Positions 48,780-59,964 are shown, counted from the stretch's first letter. The stretch is DNA of 64,000 bases from Diphasiastrum complanatum (GCA_029204225.1 CM055113.1:24424357-24488356), one strand, 5' to 3'. A program made the numbers and translations. Notes: generated by a model not told the origin, from the letters alone.

Positions 48780-51700
48780 AGAAAGGATGGGCAGGCTAAA
48801 ATTTGCCCTTTGATTTTGGTTTTGAAGGCCACAACCTGTCAATTTTTGTGGGATTCACAACCTTGATTACTATGTGACATGCCAATGCAAAGTGACATGG
48901 ATTACCAGAATAGCACCTTATTTTGGCCTGATCATGACCACTTCAATGTAACTTGAGTTCTACAGCTCTAATTCATGAAATTATAACAATATCTCACACT
49001 AGAAAAGATTTAAATCCACTTCAACATTTCACAAAGTAGTCCACAACATAAGAGATACTCTTTCCCCTATTTAACCAAAACATTGACTTGATAGACTGAG
49101 TTGTGGACACACATAGGCTCAAAACTTTGCATATCAAGCTATGTAGCCTCTGAATGTGAGTGTTGTGAGTGTTGTGGACACACATATCAAATGACCTTCA
49201 TATGTGAAATCACGCAGCAGGGAAAATGACAATGCAGCGCATGTCTGATATAGTTTACATTCAGATGATACATTCTGCCTTTCAATGGATCATCACTTGT
49301 ACAAAGGAGTCCGACCTATTTAAACATCATATTGGTTACAACATCGAAACCTTAGATAATCCAAAATGAGGAGATGGATGTTCTATTTCTATTTCAACGG
49401 CTGGTAGAAATCTTCCATGTAAGGAAGGCCACAACCTATTGGGTTCTCAAACACATATTTTTCAAATAAGTTGCAGATTCACATTCTCACACAAATTTGT
49501 ATGCATCTCTCATAGTGCATAATCATTTGCATCATCCATAACATCAAACAAACATCTGCCATCTGTGCACAGAACTTAGGCAATAGAAATAATAGAGCAA
49601 TTTGACAACATTATTTTTCGCTATTTTTCAGTGTATGTGGTTGACTGTAATCGTGTGTGTTGTTCAGAATGCTCATTTCTTGAATTTATGAGTGTTGTCT
49701 AACATAATTTACCATTGTCATGAAAGGTCCATCTTTAACTCATAATCCTCTGGGTGAAATTATATGACAAAAGTTTCACTATGACAAATTTATTAATTGT
49801 CTTATACTGGTAGCATGCTGCTCTCTCGACGCTCGCTTTTTTGTGCTTGCTTTTTTTAACCCCCGGCTAATGGGCACACATGAAATTTAGCCTTCTTCCT
49901 AATTTTAAAATTTTAACTTAACCTACATATTAACGAACTCAATAGATTTTGATTTTGAAGGAACTTTTAAGAAGAATATTTTTGAATCTCAAATCTATGA
50001 AATTTAGAAATTTGTAAAATGCTTCTAAAATAGGAAGAAATTATCTTGGTACACTTGGCCTTTCAGATCGAACTTTCTTGAACCTTCCTATCTATGTAAA
50101 GGATTCTAGAAGGAATCTTCGATATTGCACACAAAACTTTAATCATACAGCTCTAAGAAGCTTTTGCAATTATCTTTGTGACTACGATGCTACAAATATC
50201 CAATAGCTCATTTTGTAGATCTTTTGAATACATGGAAGGATTGACCACCACCTAAACTTATCAACGACCGACAACCAAAAGATTCAATCAACCGGCATGT
50301 AAAGCAACAAAGAATTTGATTACCAGCATTGCATGATGTTGGAGGGTCCTTCTATAGATCTTTAAATTCCTTCAAAATTCTTTTGGAATGTAAACACAGA
50401 GCTAGTTGTGAGATGCCTCCTTTTTGTAATTGCAAACTACTCCAATCCTCAACGTCACAGTGTTTGGCATGTAGCATCATCAGTGCTCCCCCCCAAGGCA
50501 CCATTGTCATCAACACATGACAGTGCCAATTGCAACCTACCTTTGTTTGCTTCCTATATTACCTGCTGATTATGATTTGCCTTAACCTTGTCGAATAATT
50601 TGCGAGCAAGACAGGTCTTGATTGCAATGCTCTCTGCCTCTCCCATCAGTGACATACTTCTTCCATAGCTAGTGGAAATATACACCATCATTGTGCTACC
50701 CTTACCAGACACCAAGAATAGCGATCCAAAACACCTTAAAGGAAGCTCAACAAGAAACAAACACAAGATAAGGGCCCTCACTTCAATGGTCCGACGAAAT
50801 GAAACCCAAAAGATGAAACAAAAAACTGGATCTAAAAGTCCACAAAGAATGGCCGCTAAACAATCAGATCGATAGAAAAGAAGACTCGATCATCTGCAGA
50901 TTATGCACCACCATAAATTTGTTTCAGCCTTTGAAGTTTTCAACCTCATGCATGCATTAGATTCTTGCTGGAAGATGAATAAAGCATCACATTCACATGT
51001 TTTGCCTTTTTGGCCTTCTGCATCGTGCATTGTTTGCATGCGCTCCTAAGAACTTTTTGATAAAAACATATGCATGTTAGTTTAGCCTTAAATCAAAGTT
51101 CATGCCTTCAAAATTTTGGCTACCATTATAGAATATCCTTTAACATTGACTTCTTTCCAAACTCCATTGACCTACCTCAACACGTTAATAACAGGCCTGC
51201 CGATTTTTCGTTAAAAACAGGCATCGTAATATACCAGAATGCGCTACACCAAAGCATAACAAAGAAATTGTCGGGTGCCCTTCAGGCGTGAAGGGCGACC
51301 TTCATGCATCAGGCAGAGCGTCAGAGCGTGTTTATTGCATCTTTCCACAAAATTTGCACGAGTACATAACTGATCACTGAATGCTTTATAGGATTTGATC
51401 AATATTCACTTGAAGGCAGACAATATTCATCTTCATCATCATTTCATGTTTTGTTTTGATCAATCACAACCATAGTTTGATGCCTTATACAGGAGGAGAA
51501 CTTCAAAACTGGAGTGATTGATATGTCAAGTTTGTGACCTACTAGAGTGATTGCAGACCTAGATCCGGTACTCACATCCACAGATCATTGAGCTTTAGTT
51601 GACTCTTCTCGTTTGGATCTCTTAAGATTTGCGCTTGGCAAAGGTCTTAAATCAGTTGTTGAAAACACTGGTGCTATTCAACAAAAGCAAACAGCTTCTA

Positions 51701-51926
51701 TCAATTTAATTTGCATGTTGAATGCACGTTTCATCCTTCTGGAGTCTTCTATGCTTAAGATGCTTCCCATACTAATCTGACAACTGCTAATCGTTGATGT
51801 TTCCTTCTAGGTATGCTCATCAGCAGATCTACACCACCATCATCTCATCTTATTTCCTATGTTGAAAGGTAATGAAAAGTAGGCCCTTCTATTATCGTCA
51901 TTTAACGGGCATTAGTGGCCCATTAG
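48780..51926. other. Intergenic stretch, no gene recognised
   Basis: Open frames are all below 80 codons and lack motifs. A pyrimidine/purine-mixed, AT-rich composition prevails. I see no LTR, tRNA or long repeat here. Confidence 0.55.
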
Positions 51927-52024
51927 TCAACACATAGTATTGCCTTTGCAAGGCAAGGCCAAAAACACATATACCTCAACACATAGTATTGCCTTTGCAA
52001 GGCAAAGCCAAATATAGGGACATT
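51927..52024 (+). promoter_or_regulatory. Direct repeat with an internal palindrome upstream of DAHP synthase
   Basis: A block starting TCAACACATAGTATTGCC occurs at 51,927 and again at 51,976 (period 49 bp). Each copy contains TGCCTTTGCAAGGCA, a 6-bp inverted repeat with a 3-base centre. It lies 100-190 bp upstream of the DAHP synthase ATG, so it is probably in the core promoter or 5' leader. A regulatory role is inferred. Confidence 0.5.
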
Positions 52025-52115
52025 GGGGAGGATTCAAGATTTAGGGTTTAGAGATCAATAAATGAATTGGAATTGGAATTGAAATTGTTGGTGTGTCGTT
52101 GGAGCGCATAGAGCG

Positions 52116-53477
52116 ATGGCCAGTGCTGCGGGATCAGCAGCAGCGATCGGTTCAGTCTGGCTGGCATTTAAAGGCACTAAATCTCAGAGATTTTGCAGCA
52201 GCAGCGCTGGAGGGAGGCCAGCATCGCAGCCTGGAGCTGCAATCTATGGAATGCACAATCATGCAGAGCCCATCAAAGTTGCAGAGCCAAGAATTGATGC
52301 TAGTGAGAGTGAAGGAAGTTGGAATCGCAGCAGCTGGAGATCCAGAAAGGCTGTGCAGCTGCCAGATTATCCTGATGCAGAGCAGCTCAATTCTGTCCTT
52401 GAGACGATTGAGAGTTTCCCTCCCCTTGTATTTGCAGGGGAAGCGCGCAGCTTGGAGGACAGGCTTGCGGAAGCGGCTCTGGGCAGGGCTTTTTTATTGC
52501 AAGGAGGCGATTGCGCTGAGAGCTTCAAAGAATTTAGTGCAAACAACATTCGTGATACGTTCAGAGTCCTTTTGCAGATGAGCGTGGTGCTCATGTTCGG
52601 AGGACAGATGCCCGTGATCAAGGTTGCTAGATTACGTGGAATTCTTCATTAATCAGGATGGTTGATACTTTTTTTCGCAATTGTGATATGGATTGGTTTT
52701 GGATATGAAAAAAGTTGCTGTAATTTTTTGTATGTGGTTGGAGCAGGTTGGCCGAATGGCAGGTCAATTTGCAAAGCCGAGATCAGAGCATTTTGAAGTG
52801 GTAAATGGTGTCAAACTCCCGAGCTACCGTGGTGATAATGTGAACGGCGATGCCTTTGACAGCGAATCTCGTATTCCTGATCCCCAGCGCATGGTGAGAT
52901 CCTATTGCCAAGCTGCAGCAACTCTAAACTTATTGCGTGCATTCGCCACAGGAGGCTATGCAGCTATGCAGCGGGTCACTCAGTGGAACTTGGATTTTAC
53001 CTTGCACAGTGAACAGGGTGGAAGGTACGAAACCAAAGTCGTCTTCAATGTCAAATTCCTTCCACATATTCTGTTTCTCCTGTAACTTCTAATAACCATT
53101 CTAGTGGGTTTATTTTCATTCTCTTGTCTAACAGCAAAGCATTTTACTCTGGTCTTCTGGCAAGGATAGAACAGCTCACAAGAACTTGAAAGTGAAGCAG
53201 GTATTTGGAGCTGGCAAACCGGGTAGATGAAGCTTTAGGCTTCATGGCCGCAAGTGGACTGACAAAGGATCACCCCATCATGACCACCACAGAATTCTGG
53301 ACATCCCATGAGTGCTTACTACTTCCTTTTGAGCAGGCTTTGACCCGACAAGACTCTACCACAGGTCTTTGGTATGATTGCTCTGCTCATCTGCTGTGGC
53401 TGGGAGAGCGCACACGCCAATTAGACGGTGCGCACATCGAATTCCTTCGTGGCATTGCAAATCCTTTAGGAGTGAAG
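52116..53477 (+). CDS. DHS: DAHP synthase exons 1-3
   Basis: Exon 1 (52,116-52,622, 169 codons) holds the transit peptide and the GGDCAESF motif. Exon 2 (52,747-53,024) runs from VGRMAGQ to EQGG. Exon 3 (53,201-53,477) runs from [14 protein letters not shown] to NPLGVK. Introns 1 and 2 are 124 and 176 bp. Intron 3 begins at 53,478, and the LTR element starts only 26 bp after this donor. Confidence 0.96.
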
Positions 53478-56400
53478 GTACGTATCGTATCGCATCACGT
53501 TCCTGATGGAATCAGAGTGTTCAGAAACTGATATAGCTTGCTGAAATAGTGCGATCTGTAGGCATTCATTAAACATAAACCAACGCAAAAGCTCTCACTC
53601 TCTTTATCTCTCTCAGTTCAAGAAACGTAGGATACAATGTTCCCAAAATGGAAGGTGTCATTCTGCTATTCCAGCGTGCTGTCTTATACAATGGGCTCCT
53701 ACTTAAAAGATCTAATTACAAGAAATCTTAATTAATCCTAATCATATTTATCCACTAAGCCGCTATCTTTATGATCAGGGTCATCTATTTACATGCCCTT
53801 CCTCGCATTGACTACTTGCCAAGTAGCCGTGTGACCCCATACGTCCTATCAATGTATTGGGCACAAATCCCAACAATCTCCCAACTAACCAATACATTTA
53901 AAAGATACTCATGATGTAAGACGAGTCACAAAATATATTATCATCGAGCTATGGCCTTTTGTGACTGCCCACTCAGCCATTTTCACATCTTCTACTCTGT
54001 CAGTCACTCAACCACTTTCATTGGCCTTCAACACAGTGTTTTGCAAGTCTTCTGATCTTCAACAACTACTACATGCTTTGGAGTAGACAGTCCATGATCT
54101 TTCTTACATGCTTTGGAGTAGACAGTCCATGATCTTTCTTCATTGCATTCTTCAGACTACCATAGATTCCAATTTCAGTCTTTATCAATTCTTTGAATGA
54201 TTGGGCACCAACAGGAAAAATCCTGAAGACCTTCAGGGCAAGCTCATTTCCATCAGCGAATACCCATTGATGACATCAAAGAGACGAACCACTAACACCA
54301 GCTTTGCCATCAATCCATGCACAAGATTAACCATTTTAGCTCCAGTCATTTTTCCAACTTTCCCAGGCAAGGGAATGAGGTCAGATCTTTTAGCCATAGC
54401 TCTGAACCATTGATTTGCCCTCTCGGCCTCCTTTCCTCCACTATACACTCGAAGAAAAACTGACGCAACTGGTGCCATCAAGGATGTGACTGGGTCAGCG
54501 AATCTTCCAAATGCATCTGAAACTATGCACTCACAGCGCATGTAGTATCCAACACCCTCTAACTCGGGCTTGAATATTATGTAACTTTCAACAAGTTCAG
54601 CATCTGCAACAATACCTGAGACAACCTTCTTCGATATTCACAGGAGTGAACATGAGTTCGATCCGAGAACGAGAACCGACTTCTTCATTGCAGTATTAGC
54701 CTCCTGCTAATGTCCCAACAGTATCATTGACCAGAGTAATGACTTGCATATCTAACTTATGTTGGCCCCTTGCAGCTTGCAACTCTTCGACAATATATCT
54801 TCCAACAGATTTAGCTACAAGCCACATGCCCCTTAAATTGGTAGCCATAACTTTGTTCCATTCATCATCTTCAAGCTCTAAAGATGACTTCACAGTTCCT
54901 CTGAAGCCTGTGTTGTTAACCAGGATATCAATCTTCCCAAAAGCGTTCCAAGCATTCTCCACCAAGCATCCATGCTTACCTCACTGTTACTCACATCCAG
55001 CTTCAAGATTGCTACTTTTCCTGCCATCTGCCTCTGCTGTTGCTGCTCACATGCCAAGGAATCAGTGGAAGTAGAAAGAGACTGGATGTGTTGGAGGAGA
55101 GAATGCAAGAGCTGCACCCTGCGAGCAGCAATAACGACATGGCAGCCATGGGTGGCCAAGGCTAGTGAGAACATCCTTCCAAGACCACCTGTGGCAAGCA
55201 CCACTTTCCCTTTTAACCAAACATCATCGTCTTCCTCCATCCCCATTGACATGCTCTCTCTTCTTTTGTCCTTCCCTTTCCTTGCTTCCACCTAACAGTA
55301 TTTTAGAATTGGTGGAAATTTGTTCACAGGAATTGAGAAAGTGAACCCATGTTCACCTTGTCATTCAAGGAGCGGGTGAAAACCCTCACCTTTCGTAGCC
55401 AACAAACTTGCCAGCTCCGCAATATTGAGCCTAAACACATTCTCATTCTTTTTCTTGTCACAATATAAGATCTTGGACCAATCTGAAAGAGTTACTGGTG
55501 TAGACTGATGCCTCATTTGCGTGCTCGTGCCCAAAGATTGAGCTACCTGAGGCATCATCTGTGAGGTAATGAGCATGTGTGCACTGTCACGGATGCCACC
55601 CTGTGCCAACAAGATGCCAAAATCATGATTAAGCTGAGACAGCACAGAAAGACCACGAGCTAGGTCTCCATCACCAAAAGAATCTTGGTCTCTGACCAGC
55701 CACCGCCTGTGACGACTCACCACTAGTGTCTGCTTCTCTCCTTCCGCTTTCTTCTCCTAAAGCAACATGAATAGCTGCAAGATGCTGGTTTTCTGTTAGA
55801 AGCCTTTGAATCTCTGCATGCAGCATAGCAAGCTGTTGCTTAATTAGAGTAGGGGAAGGTCCTAAGCCTGTCTGAGGTCCAAGCATTCCTGGTCCAAGCT
55901 GTGCATCATAAGTACCAAGGCCCACCCTTTTTCTTCATCCTCAGCAGTGATGCTCACGATCCACAATATCAATCTGCCCACGAAAGCCTCCTTTGCAGTA
56001 GTAAAGGTTGCGATCCTCAAGCTTTCTTAAGATATCTGACCACAAAAGGCCCCTTCACAGCTGCAGAAACAGCGGAAGAAGAAAAGGTTGTGATCCTCGA
56101 TGGAGGCACAAACCCTTTGCCTTTGATTCGCATGCCCCTGATTCCCCGCGACACGTTCTTGATGATCAGACTCACTCCACCAAAGCTCCCACTACATCCA
56201 AAGACAGTGTATGTACAAGAAGATTTTCATAACGATCCTTTCTTGCAGTGACCTTCTTCAAATCATTATTCCACAATGGTTACCATCTCAAGCCATTCCA
56301 AAACACAGAAACAAGCACCAAGCCTCACCTCACCTAGTGACTCTCTCCAGAAGTATGAGCCTCCAGTATCCCACTACTTCCCCTTGAGTTCTAACTAGTA

Positions 56401-58288
56401 AGTACCCTGTCTGAGCTTTCTCAGTGCAGCCCTTGCTGCACACCTCCGCTTGTTCCAACTCTCAATGTCCTCCTTGACATGCAAGATGCAGCCTCCATGC
56501 TGTCACAGTCAAGCACCCAGTGTTGTCTCTCTCTCAGAACCTCTTGTTCTGCTCTTCAAGATGCAGCCCTTGCTACACACCTTGTTCCAACTCTCAATGC
56601 CCTCCTTGACATTCAAGATGCAGCCTCCATGTTGCGACAATCAAGCACCCAGTGCTATCTCTCTCTCAGAACTTCTTGTTCTGCTCTTCAAGCAACCAAT
56701 GCTTGCTTCAAAATATTGCTACAGACACCACTGCTGGCACTGCAGATCGAATTCCTTCAAGGACAATACAACACTTCAGCATGCATTGAAGAACAAGACC
56801 CTATACTTGCTCCAGCATCCCAATCTTCTTCCAACAACTTGGAACATCCAAAAAAAAAAATTGCCGCTCCACGGAACTTGAATCTCCCAATCAGTCTTCA
56901 TTGGTGTGTGGGCCCATAACCATTGACGGAATCAGAGTGCTCAGAAACTGATACAGCTTGCTGAAGTAGTGCGATCTGTAGGCATTCATTAAACATAAAC
57001 CAAAATAGACAGAACGCAACAGCTCTCACTCTCTCTATCTCTCTCAGTTCAAGAAACGTAGGAGACAATGTTCCCAAAATGGAAGGTGTCATTCTGCTAT
57101 TCCAGCGTGCTGTCTTATACAATGGGCTCCTACTTAAAAGATCTAATTGCAAGAAATCTTAATTAATCCTAATCATATTTATCCACTAAGCCGCTATCTT
57201 TATGATCAGGGTCATCTATTTACATGCCCTTCCTCGCATTGACTCCTTGCCAAGTAGCCGTGTGACCCCATACGTCCTATCAATGTATTGGGTTCAAATC
57301 CCAACGGTTCCTTATTTCCAAGGGTTATCAAGGAAGAATTTATAGTTGAACATCTCCGGGCCCTTAGAATGGCTGCTGATTTTTCCTGCAGCAAAAAGAG
57401 ATATGAAGATATCTAATACCTGATGAATGTAGGATTTCCTGAGCTCCCTTTCATATTTCCTTCCTTTTAGTTCTTTTGTGCAATTTCCAGTAACCTACAC
57501 TTCTGATTCTTTTTCTTTGAGCAACAGGAACTTCATTTTATTGCTCCATCTGGTTTTCAACAGTTTCTGAACTGCAACCGCCTCTTTTGGCAAACATTGA
57601 TTTCTCTGTCTTTACTGTGCCGCAGGTGAGTGATAAGATGGATCCCAGTGAACTGGTTAAAGTCTGTAAGATTTTGAATCCGGAAAACAAACCTGGCAGA
57701 TTGACAATCATTGTTCGAATGGGGGCAGATATTCTTCGAAAAAAGTTGCCCCATCTCATTCGTGCTGTGCGGCAATCAGGTATCATCGTGACATGGGTCA
57801 GTGATCCCATGCATGGTAATACAATCAAAACCATCAGTGGAATCAAAACTCGATCTTTCGATGCCATTCGAGTAAGTTTTAATACAGTGTTCAGGTGATC
57901 TATGCTTTTATTTACATCATTTTTTTCAAGCTGTTATAACTGATTCAAAGAAACCACATACTTTGGTTGAGAAAAACATATATGTAAGCTGTTGATAAAT
58001 CTCATGGGAACTTCTTGGCAGGCTGAGCTTCGTGCATTTTTTGATGTGCACCAACACGAAGGCAGTCACCCTGGTGGAGTTCATTTGGAAATGACAGGTC
58101 AGAATGTGACTGAATGCATTGGTGGATCCAAGTTGGTCAGTGTGGATGATCTAAGTTCTCGCTACCACACCCATTGTGATCCAAGACTTAATGCCTCCCA
58201 ATCTTTGGAGCTGGCTTTTGTAATTGCAGGACGCCTGAGGGAAAGGCACCTCGACAAAAACGTATCTGGAATGCTTCAATTGCTTTGA
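52116..58288 (+). CDS. DHS: Class II DAHP synthase, plastid, 5 exons
   Basis: 3-deoxy-D-arabino-heptulosonate-7-phosphate synthase condenses phosphoenolpyruvate and erythrose 4-phosphate, the first step of the shikimate pathway. Exons: 52116-52622, 52747-53024, 53201-53477, 57626-57871 and 58022-58288. Introns are GT-AG, phases agree (0, 2, 0, 0) and the product is 524 codons, close to other plant enzymes. Residues 1 to about 60 are Ala/Ser/Arg-rich and suit a transit peptide. Class II signatures: [11 protein letters not shown] (about 127-137), [75 protein letters not shown]-like [21 protein letters not shown] (about 460) and [17 protein letters not shown]. The metal-binding Cys, His, Glu and Asp positions appear kept. 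A 3.8-kb LTR element sits in intron 3. The start is the first ATG giving the transit-peptide-like N-terminus. Confidence 0.96.
53504..53875 (-). repeat. LTR (3' LTR in element orientation)
   Basis: 372 bp. On the minus strand it starts TGTTGGGATTTG and ends GATTCCATCA, with TG...CA ends. It is closely similar to 56,924-57,306, which has an 11-bp insertion and a changed terminal base. Confidence 0.88.
54066..54142. repeat. 38-bp direct duplication
   Basis: The unit ACATGCTTTGGAGTAGACAG followed by TCCATGATCTTTCTT occurs twice in a row near the 3' end of the host-fragment element. Confidence 0.85.
54190..54600 (-). pseudogene. Unrecognised open fragment inside the LTR element
   Basis: An open minus-strand stretch reads [60 protein letters not shown] and so on. 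Codon-like composition and length over 120 codons suggest another coding fragment of host origin, but I do not recognise the family. Confidence 0.45.
54700..54775 (-). pseudogene. Hexokinase-like motif fused after the dehydrogenase piece
   Basis: In frame with the second dehydrogenase part, the minus strand goes on [17 protein letters not shown] and then a stop. [12 protein letters not shown] is a well-known plant hexokinase motif (the catalytic Asp lies in NDT). The abrupt change from SDR to hexokinase marks a chimeric junction near 54,770. Confidence 0.6.
54780..55291 (-). pseudogene. Short-chain dehydrogenase/reductase fragment inside the LTR element
   Basis: From 55,291 the minus strand reads [28 protein letters not shown] and [13 protein letters not shown], the SDR cofactor-binding half. 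The usual TGxxxGxG turn is damaged (TGGLGRM). After a one-base frame change near 54,965 it continues [36 protein letters not shown] and [11 protein letters not shown]. The order and spacing match plant SDR proteins, without visible introns over about 500 bp. The catalytic Ser and YxxxK are not reached. It looks like a processed, truncated copy. Confidence 0.75.
55671..55925 (-). pseudogene. FLX-like protein fragment inside the LTR element
   Basis: An open stretch of 84 codons includes [20 protein letters not shown] and HVALGEESG. This matches the start of the coiled-coil region of plant FLX/FLX-like proteins, which act in flowering-time control. The fragment lacks the rest of the coiled coil. 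The following frame (55,361-55,723) is open for 120 codons but I do not recognise it. Confidence 0.6.
56426..56690. repeat. 132-bp tandem duplication in the element leader
   Basis: Two units of about 132 bp, each with TGCAGCCCTTGCT.CACACC, CTTGTTCCAACTCTCAATG and AAGATGCAGCCTCCATG. They differ by a few bases. They lie near the 5' end of the host-fragment element. Confidence 0.8.
56908..56921 (-). other. Primer site matching the initiator tRNA-Met anticodon arm
   Basis: On the minus strand GGTTATGGGCCCAC lies two bases after the LTR. Its complement, GTGGGCCCATAACC, equals part of the anticodon stem-loop of plant initiator tRNA-Met (from established tRNA sequence, recalled). Drosophila copia and Ty5 are primed this way, by a cleaved half-tRNA. 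The usual 3'-end site TGGTATCAGAGC is absent. Confidence 0.65.
56924..57306 (-). repeat. LTR (5' LTR in element orientation)
   Basis: 383 bp. It ends in CA on the minus strand; the outer TG has become CG. The GTTCC target duplication follows at 57,307. Confidence 0.88.
57626..58288 (+). CDS. DHS: DAHP synthase exons 4 and 5
   Basis: Exon 4 (57,626-57,871, 82 codons) starts [13 protein letters not shown] and ends FDAIR. Exon 5 (58,022-58,288) starts [15 protein letters not shown] and ends GMLQLL before TGA. The intron between them is 150 bp. Exon 4 joins in phase to NPLGVK of exon 3 across the 4.1-kb intron, as in other plant DAHP synthases. Confidence 0.96.
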
Positions 58289-58772
58289 ACATTTTGAGCT
58301 GATGCCCTCTTATTCTATCAGTAGCAGTGTGGGGTGCAGTCCTGTGTCCGTAAATATGTCGAGTCCTAGCCTGTGATGTATTGTATATACATTCTATGGA
58401 AGGACCTGAGATAGTTGGTTAAGTTGAGTGTAATCGTATTTGTGTCTTTCAAGTCTTCAAGGTGAGCTATCTGTGAACGTGATGAGCCACTAGCAGCTCC
58501 TGCAGTAGCTGAATTGGTTGATTCGTTCATTACCATCTTTAAAGCTAGCAAAATATAATGAATGAGCTCCTCATTCCTTTTTTTCAAACCATGGGTTGCA
58601 TTTTGACTTATGATTCTATTGCAATTGTGCTGTCATTTGGAAACTATCACAATTTGATCAATCCATGGGATGCCAATCTCCTTGTAGATAGCACAATCTA
58701 CTCATGGGTGCATGTACTCCTACACATTCTTTTTAGTGATGCACTGATCCTTCTTAGTGCAAGCTTGGTCAT

Positions 58773-59503
58773 TATTGTACTCTCCTCTGTTCACATTGTT
58801 GATAAAAATTTCCAACCAGTAAATTGGCCTTAAAATTATGGCAAGGCTGTTAGGCCGAGCCATCACTAAACACGTGTTGAACTGGGTCTAAAGAAAAAAG
58901 ACCTTGCCCAAGCATAAAGAATGGTGAGGAAAATCCCTCTTTTTAACGCTGAAATTTTTGGCAAGTCCCAATTTTGCATTTTATGGGTCATATTTTCCCT
59001 TTTCAAACTTTTTTATGAACCTTTCATGAGCATAGTGTGTTTGTGAAATTGTCTTCATAGACTTAGATTCTATAATATGCCAAAAAATATATGAAGTCAC
59101 TTTTTATTTATTTATTGTACTCTCCTCTGTTCACATTGTTGATAAAAAGGGCTGGGCTGGACGATGCCGCATAAATTGAAGATGACATCATATGTTGGTG
59201 TAGTGATTTGAAAGTATTCCGAAATGACCTTTCCAACTTGTAAATTGGCCTTAAAATTATGGCAAGGCTGTTAGGCCGAGCCATCACTAAACACGTGTTG
59301 AACTGGGTCTAAAGGTCACTAAAAAGACCTTGCCCAAGGCTAAAAAATGGTGAGGAAAATCCCTCTTTAATGCTGAAATTTTTGGCAAGTCCCAATTTTG
59401 CATTTTGTGGGTCATATTCTTCATGAGCATAGTGTCCTTGTGAAATTGTCTTCATAGACTTAGATTCTTTAATATGCCAAAAAAATATATGAAGTCACTT
59501 TTG
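58773..59503. repeat. Tandem duplication of about 340-390 bp
   Basis: The block from TATTGTACTCTCCTCTGTTC to TATATGAAGTCACTTTT occurs at about 58,773-59,107 and again at 59,113-59,503. The second copy has an extra segment of about 85 bp after GATAAAAA. A 91-codon frame running into the first copy (58,558-58,833) is probably chance. Confidence 0.85.
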
Positions 59504-59911
59504 GATGACGGCCGATGATTAGGATGGCGGCTGATGGTTTAGGAAGAAAGCCAATGGTCGTTGACAGGTGGCCGATGTATGTGTTTCTTTGATGTTGTAA
59601 ACATATGAGGGTGAAAGAGCTCCCAACCTACGGGTGATGGGCGCTCTGAACATAAACACATACACGAAGAAAACATAAAAAACATAAACGTAATTTTCTC
59701 CAGCTCGAGGCGCATAAACTCCATCTCCAGATCTAGCATAAACTACATTTCCATCTCTAGCTCCAGTAAATTTCCATTTGCAGGTCCGGCTCCTCATCTA
59801 TGGCTCTCTCTTGATTTATCCTTGTAGATTTACATCATCCAAGATCATGTACGTAGCTGCTACAACCAAAGTGCATGATGTGAAAATGCACTTGAACCTG
59901 TAAATCAGTTC

Positions 59912-59913
<2 letters not shown>

Positions 59914-59961
<48 letters not shown>
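59914..59961. repeat. (GA)n microsatellite
   Basis: A perfect GA run of about 48 bp in intergenic DNA. Confidence 0.95.

Positions 59962-59964
<3 letters not shown>

Larger units (their letters stand above)
53504..57306 (-). mobile_element. LTR retrotransposon carrying host-gene-like fragments
   Basis: Two LTRs (53,504-53,875 and 56,924-57,306) flank 3.0 kb with no recognisable gag, protease, integrase or RT. A 5-bp target duplication GTTCC lies at 53,499-53,503 and 57,307-57,311. On the minus strand the 5' LTR is the right one: its inner side has GGTTATGGGCCCAC, and a purine tract (AGTTGGGAGAT) precedes the left LTR. Reading the minus strand, the interior holds in order a 132-bp tandem repeat, an FLX-like piece, an unknown piece, a short-chain dehydrogenase piece, a hexokinase-like motif and another unknown piece. 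It lies antisense in DAHP synthase intron 3. Gene capture is inferred from homology and from the lack of element genes. Confidence 0.85.

Noticed and set aside
55901-56251. 116-codon plus-strand frame inside the host-fragment element
   Set aside because: No family is recognised, and it opposes the direction of the identified fragments. It may be the shadow of another fragment.
56906-56935. A real tRNA gene at the GGGCCCATAACC match
   Set aside because: Only the anticodon-arm segment matches. There are no D-arm, T-arm or acceptor sequences, so it fits a primer site and not a tRNA gene.
58558-58833. 91-codon hydrophobic frame downstream of DAHP synthase
   Set aside because: It runs into a tandemly duplicated non-coding block, and its counterpart in the second copy is not open. 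It is probably chance.
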